Assembly: GCA_019428955.1 (NCBI GenBank) | Contig: JAHYJF010000250.1 | Location: 1 to 5,050, forward strand | Direction of reading: 5' to 3' | Length of the DNA stretch: 5,050 nt | Source: Burkholderiaceae bacterium | Lineage (GTDB): Bacteria > Pseudomonadota > Gammaproteobacteria > Burkholderiales > Burkholderiaceae_E | Shown: piece after piece, positions 1 through 4,873 of the stretch | How positions within the stretch are numbered: the stretch's first letter is position 1 | Layout: every line of letters starts with the position of its first letter | Position numbers and translations under genes: made by a program | Notes under the pieces: generated by a model | What the model was told of the DNA's origin: nothing | The model's database searches: none | Seen by the model: the letters and a program-made list of their open reading frames with translations, nothing else

Positions 1-273
1 GAGCCGGCGCCGGAGCGCATTACCGGCGAAGGCCGTGAGCGCAGCGTCACCGGCGATGCCTGGGACCGTGGCGGCCGTGTGACGGGTACCGAGGGGCGCT
101 CCGCAGCGGGTCGTAACCCGACCCAGCGTGGCGAGCCGCGCGGCAACGGGACCAATGCCCGGGTTGCCCGTGAAACGGAACATCCGGCGCTGGCGCCCAG
201 CCGTGTCACCGGCAGCAGCGGCAGCAGCATGTCGGGTGCGGCGGTGACGTTGTCCGGCGGCGCACGCGGCTAA
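1..273 (+). CDS. csoS2: CsoS2, carboxysome scaffold protein, C-terminal fragment (5' end outside window)
   Basis: The frame is open from base 1 and gives the last 90 residues of a larger protein, ending at TAA 271-273. CsoS2 is the long, intrinsically disordered scaffold of alpha-carboxysomes: its N-terminus binds Rubisco, and its middle and C-terminal regions bind the shell. What is visible fits the C-terminal region: low-complexity, Gly/Arg/Ser/Thr-rich sequence with spaced ITG/VTG motifs (fragment residues 7-9, 16-18, 27-29 and 69-71), a VTGDAW segment, and the terminal VTLSGGARG, which closely resembles the conserved C-terminal peptide of CsoS2. The position directly before csoSCA is the standard cso order. 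The Rubisco-binding repeats and the frameshift site that makes the short and long forms in some species would lie upstream and cannot be judged. An ATG at position 79 is an internal methionine, not a start. Identification is secure; the fragment is too short to show the repeat number. Confidence 0.93.
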   Translation, partial: EPAPERITGEGRERSVTGDAWDRGGRVTGTEGRSAAGRNPTQRGEPRGNGTNARVARETEHPALAPSRVTGSSGSSMSGAAVTLSGGARG

Positions 274-300
274 CCCGCACGAGACCACGGAGCGACGACG

Positions 301-1890
301 ATGGATACCCGCAAACGCCGTGAACGGTTGCACCAGGCGGCTCATGCCGCCCCGGTGGGCATGGCGATGCGCCCCCGCCCGGCAGCCGCGACGGCTGTGA
401 TGCCGAGCTGGCCGCAGCGGTTGAGCTTCTGCGCGCCCGGCATGCAGGCAGACAGCAAGGGTGATTGCGTGAGCACCGTGTGCGCCGCGCACGCGCATCC
501 GCTGGTTGATCAGGTACGCAACGCGATACTGGCGGACTACGAACGTAGGGTGCAGGCGCGTTTTGATGACATCGTGCCCACGCTGAAGCAGGTTGCGGCG
601 CTGCAGCATGACACCGACTTCGAGACGCGGGCGCAGCAGATTGCACGCGATCGCTTGGGCTTTGAGCTGCCCGCTGCAGTGCTGGCGGACGCCTGGGTGA
701 CCACGCTCGACATGCGCCGGCTGTATGGCACCAGCGTGCTGCGTACCTTCCTTGAGTTGGCGCGGGAAGCGTACACGCAGCCATACAACGGCGCAGAGGC
801 GGAAGCGATGACGCGTTTTTTCATCGAATGCGGCTTCCATGAAGTGGACGTGAGCGCCTGTGCCGATGGCCGCCTCAAGGGCTTGCTGCAATACATCCTG
901 CGCCTGCCGCAGCAGGCGGTTCCCCGGCACAAGTCATACGCGGGCACCCTGTTCGATGTGGAGCTGAACGTGAAGCAGTGGGCCGAGACCGAGTTGCACC
1001 GCTTCCGCGAAGGCGTGCCGACCTTGCCTGATGCGGGCACACGCTATCTCAAGATTGCGGTGTACCACTTCAGCAGTTCGGACCCGCTACACGAAGGTTG
1101 CGCGGCCCACGGCAGCGACGATCGCCGCGCGGGCCAGGCAGCGCTGGATCGCCTGGAGGCGTTCGGCACCGCGATCGAAAATGGTTTCTGTTGTGGCGCA
1201 TCGGTCGCCACGCTGCTGATCGGCGTGGACACCGACAACGATGCGATTCGGGTGCATGTTCCGGATGCGCAGGGCGGCATGAGCCTGGATTGCCACGTCG
1301 ACAACATGGCGCTGTATCAGGCGACGGTAGGAAAGGCCGAGTCGGAGGCGCTTTGGCGTCTGGGCGCCATCGTCGAGGAGGCGGCACGCCGGCATGGGCG
1401 CAGTGCCCCGGAGTCGGGCATGCGTCGACTGATCGAGCGGCTGCTCATGAACAACCTGTCGCAGATTGAGTACGTCTGCACGAACCATCGGGGCCGCTAT
1501 GCCGACATCGGTCATGCCGAGCGCTTCATCAGCATCGGCGACGGCTTCGACAAGGTGCACCTGCGCAATCTGGCCTACATCGGCCATATGCATACGGTGG
1601 AAGAAGGGGCGGCGGACCTGGATGTGGGCATCAAGATTTTCTCCCGGCTGAATGTGGCACGCGGGCTGCCGGTGCCGGTCGCGATTCACTACCGCTACGA
1701 CAGCCAGGTGCCGGGAGGGAAAGAACGCGCGGAGGCACGCTGCCGCCGCGTCAAGGCCGCGATCGAGGCGCGTTATCCGGTTTTGATGCGGGACGGTCTG
1801 CTGGTTTGCGGCATGACCGTGCAGGCCAAGCAGCCGGGCAGCAATCTGGAAATCGTGGCAGACAACGACATAGACGCACACGGGCATTGA
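301..1890 (+). CDS. csoSCA: CsoSCA (CsoS3), carboxysomal shell carbonic anhydrase
   Basis: This is a 529-residue protein of the CsoSCA family, a divergent beta-type zinc carbonic anhydrase that converts bicarbonate to CO2 inside the carboxysome. The motif CADGRLKG gives zinc ligand Cys187 and the Asp189/Arg191 pair. The segment AVYHFSSSDPLHEGCAAHG gives His256 and Cys267. The spacings (69 and 11 residues) equal those of the Halothiobacillus enzyme (Cys173, His242, Cys253), so the active site looks intact. By that offset, residues 1-50 are a flexible arginine-rich leader, about 52-158 a helical domain, about 165-411 the catalytic domain, and the rest the C-terminal domain that lost its own zinc site in this family. 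Length is close to the usual roughly 515 residues. The ATG at 301 follows CGGAG at 288-292 with 8 bases between. The csoS2 stop is 27 bases upstream. The leader differs from the rest in composition and may bind Rubisco, as reported for the Halothiobacillus protein. Confidence 0.97.
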   Translation: MDTRKRRERLHQAAHAAPVGMAMRPRPAAATAVMPSWPQRLSFCAPGMQADSKGDCVSTVCAAHAHPLVDQVRNAILADYERRVQARFDDIVPTLKQVAALQHDTDFETRAQQIARDRLGFELPAAVLADAWVTTLDMRRLYGTSVLRTFLELAREAYTQPYNGAEAEAMTRFFIECGFHEVDVSACADGRLKGLLQYILRLPQQAVPRHKSYAGTLFDVELNVKQWAETELHRFREGVPTLPDAGTRYLKIAVYHFSSSDPLHEGCAAHGSDDRRAGQAALDRLEAFGTAIENGFCCGASVATLLIGVDTDNDAIRVHVPDAQGGMSLDCHVDNMALYQATVGKAESEALWRLGAIVEEAARRHGRSAPESGMRRLIERLLMNNLSQIEYVCTNHRGRYADIGHAERFISIGDGFDKVHLRNLAYIGHMHTVEEGAADLDVGIKIFSRLNVARGLPVPVAIHYRYDSQVPGGKERAEARCRRVKAAIEARYPVLMRDGLLVCGMTVQAKQPGSNLEIVADNDIDAHGH

Positions 1891-1900
1891 GGACGAGACG

Positions 1901-2149
1901 ATGAAGATCATGCAAGTGGAAAAGACGCTGGTTTCGACCAATCGCGTACGGGAAATGGGGCACCGCCCCCTGCTGGTGGTGAAGGAAAAGAGTGGCAGCG
2001 CCAGTGTCGCGGTGGACGCGGTGGGCTGCATCCCGGGCGACTGGGTGATCTGCGTGGGCAGCTCCGCCGCCCGTGAGGCGGCCGGCAGCAAGGACTTCCC
2101 GAGCGATCTCACCATCATCGGGATCATCGATCACTGGCAGGAGTCCTGA
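1901..2149 (+). CDS. csoS4A: CsoS4A, pentameric shell vertex protein
   Basis: This 82-residue protein belongs to the EutN/CcmL (BMC-P) family, whose pentamers cap the twelve vertices of the carboxysome and keep the shell tight against CO2 leakage. The start MKIMQVEKTLVSTNR, the middle IPGDWVICVGSSAARE and the end PSDLTIIGIIDHW are typical of CsoS4A and are nearly full-length for the family (about 80-85 residues). The ATG at 1901 is preceded by GAGGA at 1889-1893, which overlaps the csoSCA stop codon, with 7 bases of spacing. A second ATG four codons in (1910) is the conserved internal methionine. It lies 10 bases after csoSCA and 1 base before csoS4B, so the two vertex genes are surely cotranscribed. 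The two paralogues differ enough to be told apart: CsoS4A keeps the GSSAAREAAGS loop. Confidence 0.96.
   Translation: MKIMQVEKTLVSTNRVREMGHRPLLVVKEKSGSASVAVDAVGCIPGDWVICVGSSAAREAAGSKDFPSDLTIIGIIDHWQES
2139..2143 (+). promoter_or_regulatory. Ribosome binding site fixing the csoS4B start
   Basis: AGGAG lies inside the last codons of csoS4A, 7 bases before the ATG at 2151. It decides between this start and the longer in-frame start at 2073, which would add sequence that does not align with CsoS4A. Confidence 0.8.
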
Positions 2150-2150
2150 C

Positions 2151-2423
2151 ATGGAAATCATGCGTGTGGTGTCCGATCTGGTGGCAACGCGCCGAATCGC
2201 AGGCCTGAGCAGCGCATCGTTGCGCGTGCTGGCCGACCAGAAGGGAAAGTTGTCGGTGGCGGTCGATCCGGTCGGCGTGCCGCCAGGGAAATGGGTTTTT
2301 ACCGCCGGCGGCTCGGCAGCACGCTATGCCGCAGGCGATTACAGGGTTCTGACCGATCTGACGATCTGCGGGATTATCGATCAGTGGAATACGGAGGAAG
2401 CACTCCGTGAGCGTGGCAAGTAA
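2151..2423 (+). CDS. csoS4B: CsoS4B, second pentameric shell vertex protein
   Basis: This 90-residue EutN/CcmL-family (BMC-P) protein is a paralogue of CsoS4A. It shares the layout: a strand-rich N-terminus (MEIMRVVSDLVATRR), VAVDPVGVPPGKWVF, a GGSAARYAAG loop and the closing TDLTICGIIDQW. It then adds a charged tail of about 11 residues (NTEEALRERGK) beyond the usual end. The ATG at 2151 is chosen because AGGAG at 2139-2143 lies 7 bases upstream and because MEIMRV aligns with MKIMQV of CsoS4A. An in-frame ATG at 2073 would add 26 unrelated residues read from within csoS4A and is rejected. In studied cso operons both pentamers are minor components and loss of both makes shells leak CO2. Only 1 base separates it from the csoS4A stop, suggesting translational coupling. 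Confidence 0.95.
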   Translation: MEIMRVVSDLVATRRIAGLSSASLRVLADQKGKLSVAVDPVGVPPGKWVFTAGGSAARYAAGDYRVLTDLTICGIIDQWNTEEALRERGK

Positions 2424-2442
2424 GTTTCATTAACTGTTTTTT

Positions 2443-2448
2443 AAGGAG
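2443..2448 (+). promoter_or_regulatory. Strong ribosome binding site of csoS1C
   Basis: AAGGAG lies 7 bases before the ATG at 2456, within a T/A-rich leader (TGTTTTTTAAGGAG) that should leave the site unpaired. This fits high output of a major shell protein. Confidence 0.8.
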
Positions 2449-2455
2449 AAGCATC

Positions 2456-2755
2456 ATGGCAAGCGCAATGACGGGTATCGCTCTGGGGATGATTGAAACG
2501 CGTGGTCTGGTCCCCGCCATCGAGGCGGCGGATGCGATGACCAAGGCGGCGGAAGTGCGGCTGATCGGTCGCCAGTTCGTCGGCGGCGGCTATGTGACGG
2601 TGCTGGTGCGCGGTGAAACCGGCGCCGTGAACGCGGCGGTTCGTGCCGGTGCCGACGCCTGCGAGCGTGTGGGCGACGGCCTGGTTGCCGCCCACATCAT
2701 CGCCCGCGTTCACAGCGAAGTGGAGAACATTCTCCCCACCGCTGAAGCAGCTTAA
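2456..2755 (+). CDS. csoS1C: CsoS1C, major hexameric shell protein
   Basis: This 99-residue single-domain BMC-H protein forms hexamers that tile the carboxysome facets. Visible hallmarks are LGMIETRGLVPAIEAADAM, the interface lysine Lys30 in DAMTKAA, the pore loop QFVGGGY (residues 40-46), and ARVH with Arg84 near the hexamer edge. The central pore lined by this loop is thought to pass small anions such as bicarbonate and RuBP. It is named csoS1C by position, as the first of three copies after csoS4B; the C and A names follow Halothiobacillus order and are not a sequence distinction. Residues 9-94 are identical to CsoS1A, and only the first 8 and last 5 residues vary. A strong ribosome site (AAGGAG 2443-2448) fits high expression of a major structural protein. 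The 32-base gap after csoS4B is AT-rich compared with its surroundings. Confidence 0.96.
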   Translation: MASAMTGIALGMIETRGLVPAIEAADAMTKAAEVRLIGRQFVGGGYVTVLVRGETGAVNAAVRAGADACERVGDGLVAAHIIARVHSEVENILPTAEAA

Positions 2756-2756
2756 C

Positions 2757-2773
2757 GGTCTTTGAAACAGACC
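2757..2773 (+). promoter_or_regulatory. Small inverted repeat between csoS1C and csoS1A
   Basis: GGTCT (2757-2761) and AGACC (2769-2773) can pair around a 7-base loop, with one further T-A pair possible inside it. No T-run follows, so it is not an intrinsic terminator. It sits just after the csoS1C stop in the longest gap of the window. A role in message stability or processing is only possible; a 5-bp stem may also be chance. Confidence 0.4.
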
Positions 2774-2785
2774 ACGACTTACTTT

Positions 2786-2791
2786 AAGGAG
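2786..2791 (+). promoter_or_regulatory. Strong ribosome binding site of csoS1A
   Basis: AAGGAG lies 8 bases before the ATG at 2800, again in a T/A-rich leader. The hexanucleotide and its sequence setting resemble those of csoS1C and contrast with the weaker GAGG before csoS1B. Confidence 0.8.
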
Positions 2792-2799
2792 ATTTCAAA

Positions 2800-3099
2800 A
2801 TGGCTACAGGACTGACAGGTGTTGCATTGGGCATGATCGAAACGCGTGGTCTGGTTCCCGCCATCGAGGCGGCGGATGCGATGACCAAGGCGGCGGAAGT
2901 GCGGCTAATCGGCCGCCAGTTCGTCGGCGGCGGCTATGTCACCGTTCTCGTCCGCGGTGAAACCGGCGCCGTGAACGCGGCGGTTCGTGCCGGTGCCGAC
3001 GCCTGCGAGCGTGTGGGCGACGGCCTGGTTGCCGCCCACATCATCGCCCGCGTTCACAGCGAAGTCGAAAACATCCTGCCCGCGGTTATCGCGGCTTGA
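2800..3099 (+). CDS. csoS1A: CsoS1A, major hexameric shell protein
   Basis: This is the second of three tandem BMC-H shell genes, 99 residues long. The protein differs from CsoS1C at only 7 positions (residues 3, 4, 5, 8, 95, 96 and 97) and carries the same pore loop QFVGGGY, interface Lys30 and Arg84, so the two can be expected to co-assemble in mixed facets. At the DNA level, 113 consecutive bases (2953-3065) match csoS1C exactly, while the ends and an upstream block differ, which points to sequence exchange between copies. AAGGAG at 2786-2791, 8 bases before the ATG, is a strong ribosome site. The 44-base gap upstream is the longest in the window and holds a small inverted repeat. The stop TGA is 12 bases before csoS1B. 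Confidence 0.96.
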   Translation: MATGLTGVALGMIETRGLVPAIEAADAMTKAAEVRLIGRQFVGGGYVTVLVRGETGAVNAAVRAGADACERVGDGLVAAHIIARVHSEVENILPAVIAA

Positions 3100-3111
3100 T
3101 CGAGGTGTGCC

Positions 3112-3483
3112 ATGGATAGGGGTGTGGTACAGCTAGGCAGCGTGGCGGGCGTGACCACTGGGGTCGCGCTCGGCATGATCGAAACGCGCGGCCTGGTTCC
3201 CGCGATCGAGGCGGCGGACGCGATGACCAAAGCGGCGGAAGTGCGGCTGATCGGCCGCCAGTTCGTCGGCGGCGGTTACGTCACCGTTCTCGTCCGCGGT
3301 GAAACCGGTGCCGTGAACGCGGCGGTTCGTGCCGGCGCCGACGCCTGCGAGCGTGTGGGTGACGGCCTGGTCGCCGCCCACATCATTGCCCGCGTACATG
3401 GCGAGGTGGAGAACATTCTTCCCACCGAGGCTGAAGCTGGCGGTGGCGGACGTGACGGCGAGGTGATCTGCGTCGCCCTTTAG
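3112..3483 (+). CDS. csoS1B: CsoS1B, extended hexameric shell protein
   Basis: This is the third BMC-H copy, 123 residues long. Its core (residues 17-104) matches CsoS1A except for Gly97 in place of Ser87, so the pore loop and hexamer-edge residues are conserved. Relative to CsoS1A it has 10 extra residues at the N-terminus (MDRGVVQLGSVAG region) and 14 at the C-terminus, rich in Glu, Gly and Ala and ending in DGEVICVAL. CsoS1B of Halothiobacillus is also a longer form with a C-terminal extension, which supports the name; the exact tails here look particular to this lineage. The ATG at 3112 follows GAGG at 3102-3105 with 6 bases between. This is a weaker site than those of the other two copies and agrees with CsoS1B being the less abundant shell protein. 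Its stop codon lies inside a perfect hairpin. Confidence 0.94.
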   Translation: MDRGVVQLGSVAGVTTGVALGMIETRGLVPAIEAADAMTKAAEVRLIGRQFVGGGYVTVLVRGETGAVNAAVRAGADACERVGDGLVAAHIIARVHGEVENILPTEAEAGGGGRDGEVICVAL

Positions 3484-3489
3484 GCGACG
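3471..3489 (+). promoter_or_regulatory. GC-rich hairpin around the csoS1B stop codon
   Basis: CGTCGCC (3471-3477) and GGCGACG (3483-3489) are perfect reverse complements separated by CTTTA. The TAG stop (3481-3483) falls at the loop and the first base of the 3' arm. No T-run follows, so it is not a classic intrinsic terminator. It lies where the abundant shell-gene message ends and the ferritin-like gene begins, so it could protect the upstream RNA from 3' decay or mark a processing point (inference). Confidence 0.6.
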
Positions 3490-3515
3490 ACAGGCAAGCT
3501 TCAAGGAGCAAGGGC

Positions 3516-3965
3516 ATGGCAAGGGATCCACGATTAATGGCTTATCTCAACCGGGCGTTGACGCATGAAATGGCGGCGGTCCAGCAGTACATGGCCCAGT
3601 CCAAACTCTGCGGCCTGTGGGGCATGGCGGAATACTGCAGCCATTTCCGGCAGGACGTCATCGAGGAACTGGGGCATGTGGAAAGCCTGATGGAGGCGTT
3701 GCTCAAGCTCGGCGTGACGCCGCATGCCACACAGCTGCCGGCGGTACGTCTCGGGCGTTCGATAGAGGAGATGCTCGCGATCGACCGGGTGCTGGAAGTC
3801 GAGGCGGTTCGCCTGTACGAGGAGGCTGCGTCTTATTGCACCAGGGTGCGTGATTCGGACCACCACGCGCTGTTCACGCAAATCATGCGCGACGAAATGC
3901 ATCATCTGGACGACCTGGACAAGATGATCGCTTCACTATCGACGAAGGAGAAATGTTATGCATGA
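3516..3965 (+). CDS. Bacterioferritin-like di-iron protein of the cso operon
   Basis: This 149-residue four-helix ferritin-superfamily protein is close to bacterioferritin (about 158 residues). All six ferroxidase ligands are at bacterioferritin positions: Glu18, Glu51, His54, Glu94, Glu127 and His130 (motifs EELGH and DEMHH). The haem-binding methionine expected at position 52 is Leu here, so the protein probably does not bind haem between subunits. Such a gene sits between csoS1B and acRAF in several proteobacterial cso operons, where its role is unproven. Iron oxidation and storage, or removal of oxygen or peroxide near the carboxysome, are plausible but inferred. The ATG at 3516 has AAGGAG at 3503-3508, 7 bases upstream. 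The last 8 bases overlap the acRAF start. Four cysteines (32, 41, 108, 147) are present. It could also be described as a Dps-like or ferritin-like domain protein, but the ligand numbering favours the bacterioferritin group. Confidence 0.9.
   Translation: MARDPRLMAYLNRALTHEMAAVQQYMAQSKLCGLWGMAEYCSHFRQDVIEELGHVESLMEALLKLGVTPHATQLPAVRLGRSIEEMLAIDRVLEVEAVRLYEEAASYCTRVRDSDHHALFTQIMRDEMHHLDDLDKMIASLSTKEKCYA
3945..3950 (+). promoter_or_regulatory. Ribosome binding site of acRAF inside the upstream gene
   Basis: AAGGAG is embedded in the 3' coding end of the ferritin-like gene, 7 bases before the overlapping ATG at 3958. It supports this start and the 8-base gene overlap. Confidence 0.78.
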
Positions 3966-4227
3966 AGACAGCAACCCGATTCCACTCTGGCGGCGCCAGG
4001 ATTTGCCGCCTACGCTGAGCCGGCGATTCGAGTTTGCGACCTATGCCGAAACCCGATCTTTCCTCGACGAAGCCGCCAAGGTTTCGGAAGCGGCCAACTA
4101 TTACCCCAACCTGAGCTTTGGCAAGACTTACGTCAGCGTCACCATCGACGCCGACGGCAAAAAACTTGGACCCGAAGCCGTGGCGCTGGCGCAGAAGATC
4201 GACGCGCTGGCGCCTGCGGCAGCGTAG
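3958..4227 (+). CDS. acRAF: acRAF, alpha-carboxysome Rubisco assembly factor (pterin dehydratase-like)
   Basis: This 89-residue protein has the fold of pterin-4a-carbinolamine dehydratase (PCD/DCoH) but is the carboxysomal relative reported to act as a Rubisco assembly chaperone rather than an enzyme. The family shape can be followed: RRFEFATYAETRSFLDEAAK forms the first strand and helix, then the former active-site segment NYYPNLSF, then YVSVTIDADGKKLGPEAVALAQKID. The catalytic HH pair of true dehydratases is Tyr48-Tyr49 here, and the later His of the TH motif is Ile63, so dehydratase activity is not expected. The ATG at 3958 lies inside the end of the upstream ferritin-like gene, with AAGGAG at 3945-3950 giving 7-base spacing. 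This supports coupled translation. It ends in an Ala-rich tail 7 bases before mcdA. Identity as acRAF rests on both the lost histidines and the operon position. Confidence 0.93.
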   Translation: MHEDSNPIPLWRRQDLPPTLSRRFEFATYAETRSFLDEAAKVSEAANYYPNLSFGKTYVSVTIDADGKKLGPEAVALAQKIDALAPAAA

Positions 4228-4234
4228 CGCGGCC

Positions 4235-4873
4235 ATGACCGCCTTGCGGATTGCGGTGGCGAACCAGAAGGGCGGAACCGGAAAGACCACGCTGACGATC
4301 AACCTGGCGGCAGGCTTTCATCGTCGTGGCCCAACCGTGCTGCTGGATGCGGATCCGCAGGGTTCGGCCGGCCACTGGGCGCAGGTCGGCGGAGCGAATA
4401 ACGACCTGCCGCCGGTGCAGGGTATCGAGGCCGGCGAGGCGCGCGCGGGCATCCTGCGAGCCAGCCGGTCCAGCCGCTACGTGCTGGTGGATTGCCCGCC
4501 GCATCTGCAGTCGGACACGCTGCATCAGGTGATGGGATCCGTGGACCTGGTCCTGATCCCCGTCCAGCCTTCGCCGCTGGATTTGTGGGCGAGTGTCGAC
4601 ATGACCCTGGCCGTGCAGGCGGCGCGTGTCGGCAATCCGAACCTGCGCGCCTACATGGTTCTTAACCAGCTCGACGGCCGCAATGCGCTGTCGCGCTCAA
4701 TGCATCAGGCGCTGGCCGAATTCGAGGTGCCGGTGCTGGCAAATGGATTGGCGCGCCGCGCGGCCTTTCGCAGCGCGGCACTCGAAGGCGGCAGCGTCTA
4801 TCGGCTGGGTGGCCGCGGCGCGTACGCAGTGCAAGACGTGGAAGCTGTTATTGAAGAGGTATTGAAATTATGA
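4235..4873 (+). CDS. mcdA: McdA, ParA-type carboxysome positioning ATPase
   Basis: This 212-residue ParA/MinD-family ATPase binds DNA non-specifically in its ATP form and, with McdB, distributes carboxysomes over the nucleoid. It has a deviant Walker A box, KGGTGKTT (residues 12-19), with the signature lysine Lys12 and Lys17; a Walker A' segment VLLDADPQGS (35-44); and a Walker B segment VLVDCPP with Asp86. Having the signature lysine agrees with alpha-type McdA; the beta-carboxysomal version lacks it. The ATG at 4235 puts the P-loop 11 residues from the start, as usual for the family. An in-frame ATG at 4118 would add 39 Arg-rich residues read through acRAF in another frame and is rejected. 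No good ribosome site precedes 4235, so translation probably depends on ribosomes ending acRAF 7 bases upstream. The stop overlaps the mcdB start (ATGA). Confidence 0.95.
   Translation: MTALRIAVANQKGGTGKTTLTINLAAGFHRRGPTVLLDADPQGSAGHWAQVGGANNDLPPVQGIEAGEARAGILRASRSSRYVLVDCPPHLQSDTLHQVMGSVDLVLIPVQPSPLDLWASVDMTLAVQAARVGNPNLRAYMVLNQLDGRNALSRSMHQALAEFEVPVLANGLARRAAFRSAALEGGSVYRLGGRGAYAVQDVEAVIEEVLKL
4856..4860 (+). promoter_or_regulatory. Ribosome binding site of mcdB inside mcdA
   Basis: GAGGT lies in the last codons of mcdA, 9 bases before the ATG at 4870 that overlaps the mcdA stop as ATGA. It supports reading this short frame as a real gene. Confidence 0.65.

Noticed and set aside
265..278. 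Inverted repeat GCGG/CCGC around the csoS2 stop
   Set aside because: It has only four pairs in a very GC-rich stretch, so chance is the simplest explanation.
206..784. Reverse-strand open frame of 192 codons across the csoS2-csoSCA junction
   Set aside because: The translation is Arg/Pro/Ser-rich low complexity, typical of a GC-rich shadow, and it overlaps two real genes.
1087..2127. Long reverse-strand open frame of 346 codons
   Set aside because: It lies antisense to csoSCA and csoS4A, both certain from conserved motifs. High GC with biased third positions commonly leaves such open frames, and its translation shows no recognisable domain.
2424..2455. Possible internal promoter in the AT-rich gap before csoS1C
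   Set aside because: I could not find a convincing pair of -35 and -10 boxes. The AT-richness is explained by the leader of a strong ribosome site. RNA 5'-end mapping would be needed to reopen this.
2456..3483. Three near-identical units read as a mobile or non-coding tandem repeat
   Set aside because: Each unit is an intact BMC-H gene with its own start, stop and ribosome site. Tandem csoS1 copies are normal in cso operons.
3471..3489. Intrinsic terminator after csoS1B
   Set aside because: The stem is good but no T-run follows, and four closely spaced genes of the same system continue downstream, so it is recorded as a hairpin only.
4118..4234. Longer mcdA starting at ATG 4118
   Set aside because: The extra 39 residues are Arg/Trp-rich sequence from the acRAF region in another frame. 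ParA-type proteins normally have the P-loop close to the start, as given by 4235.
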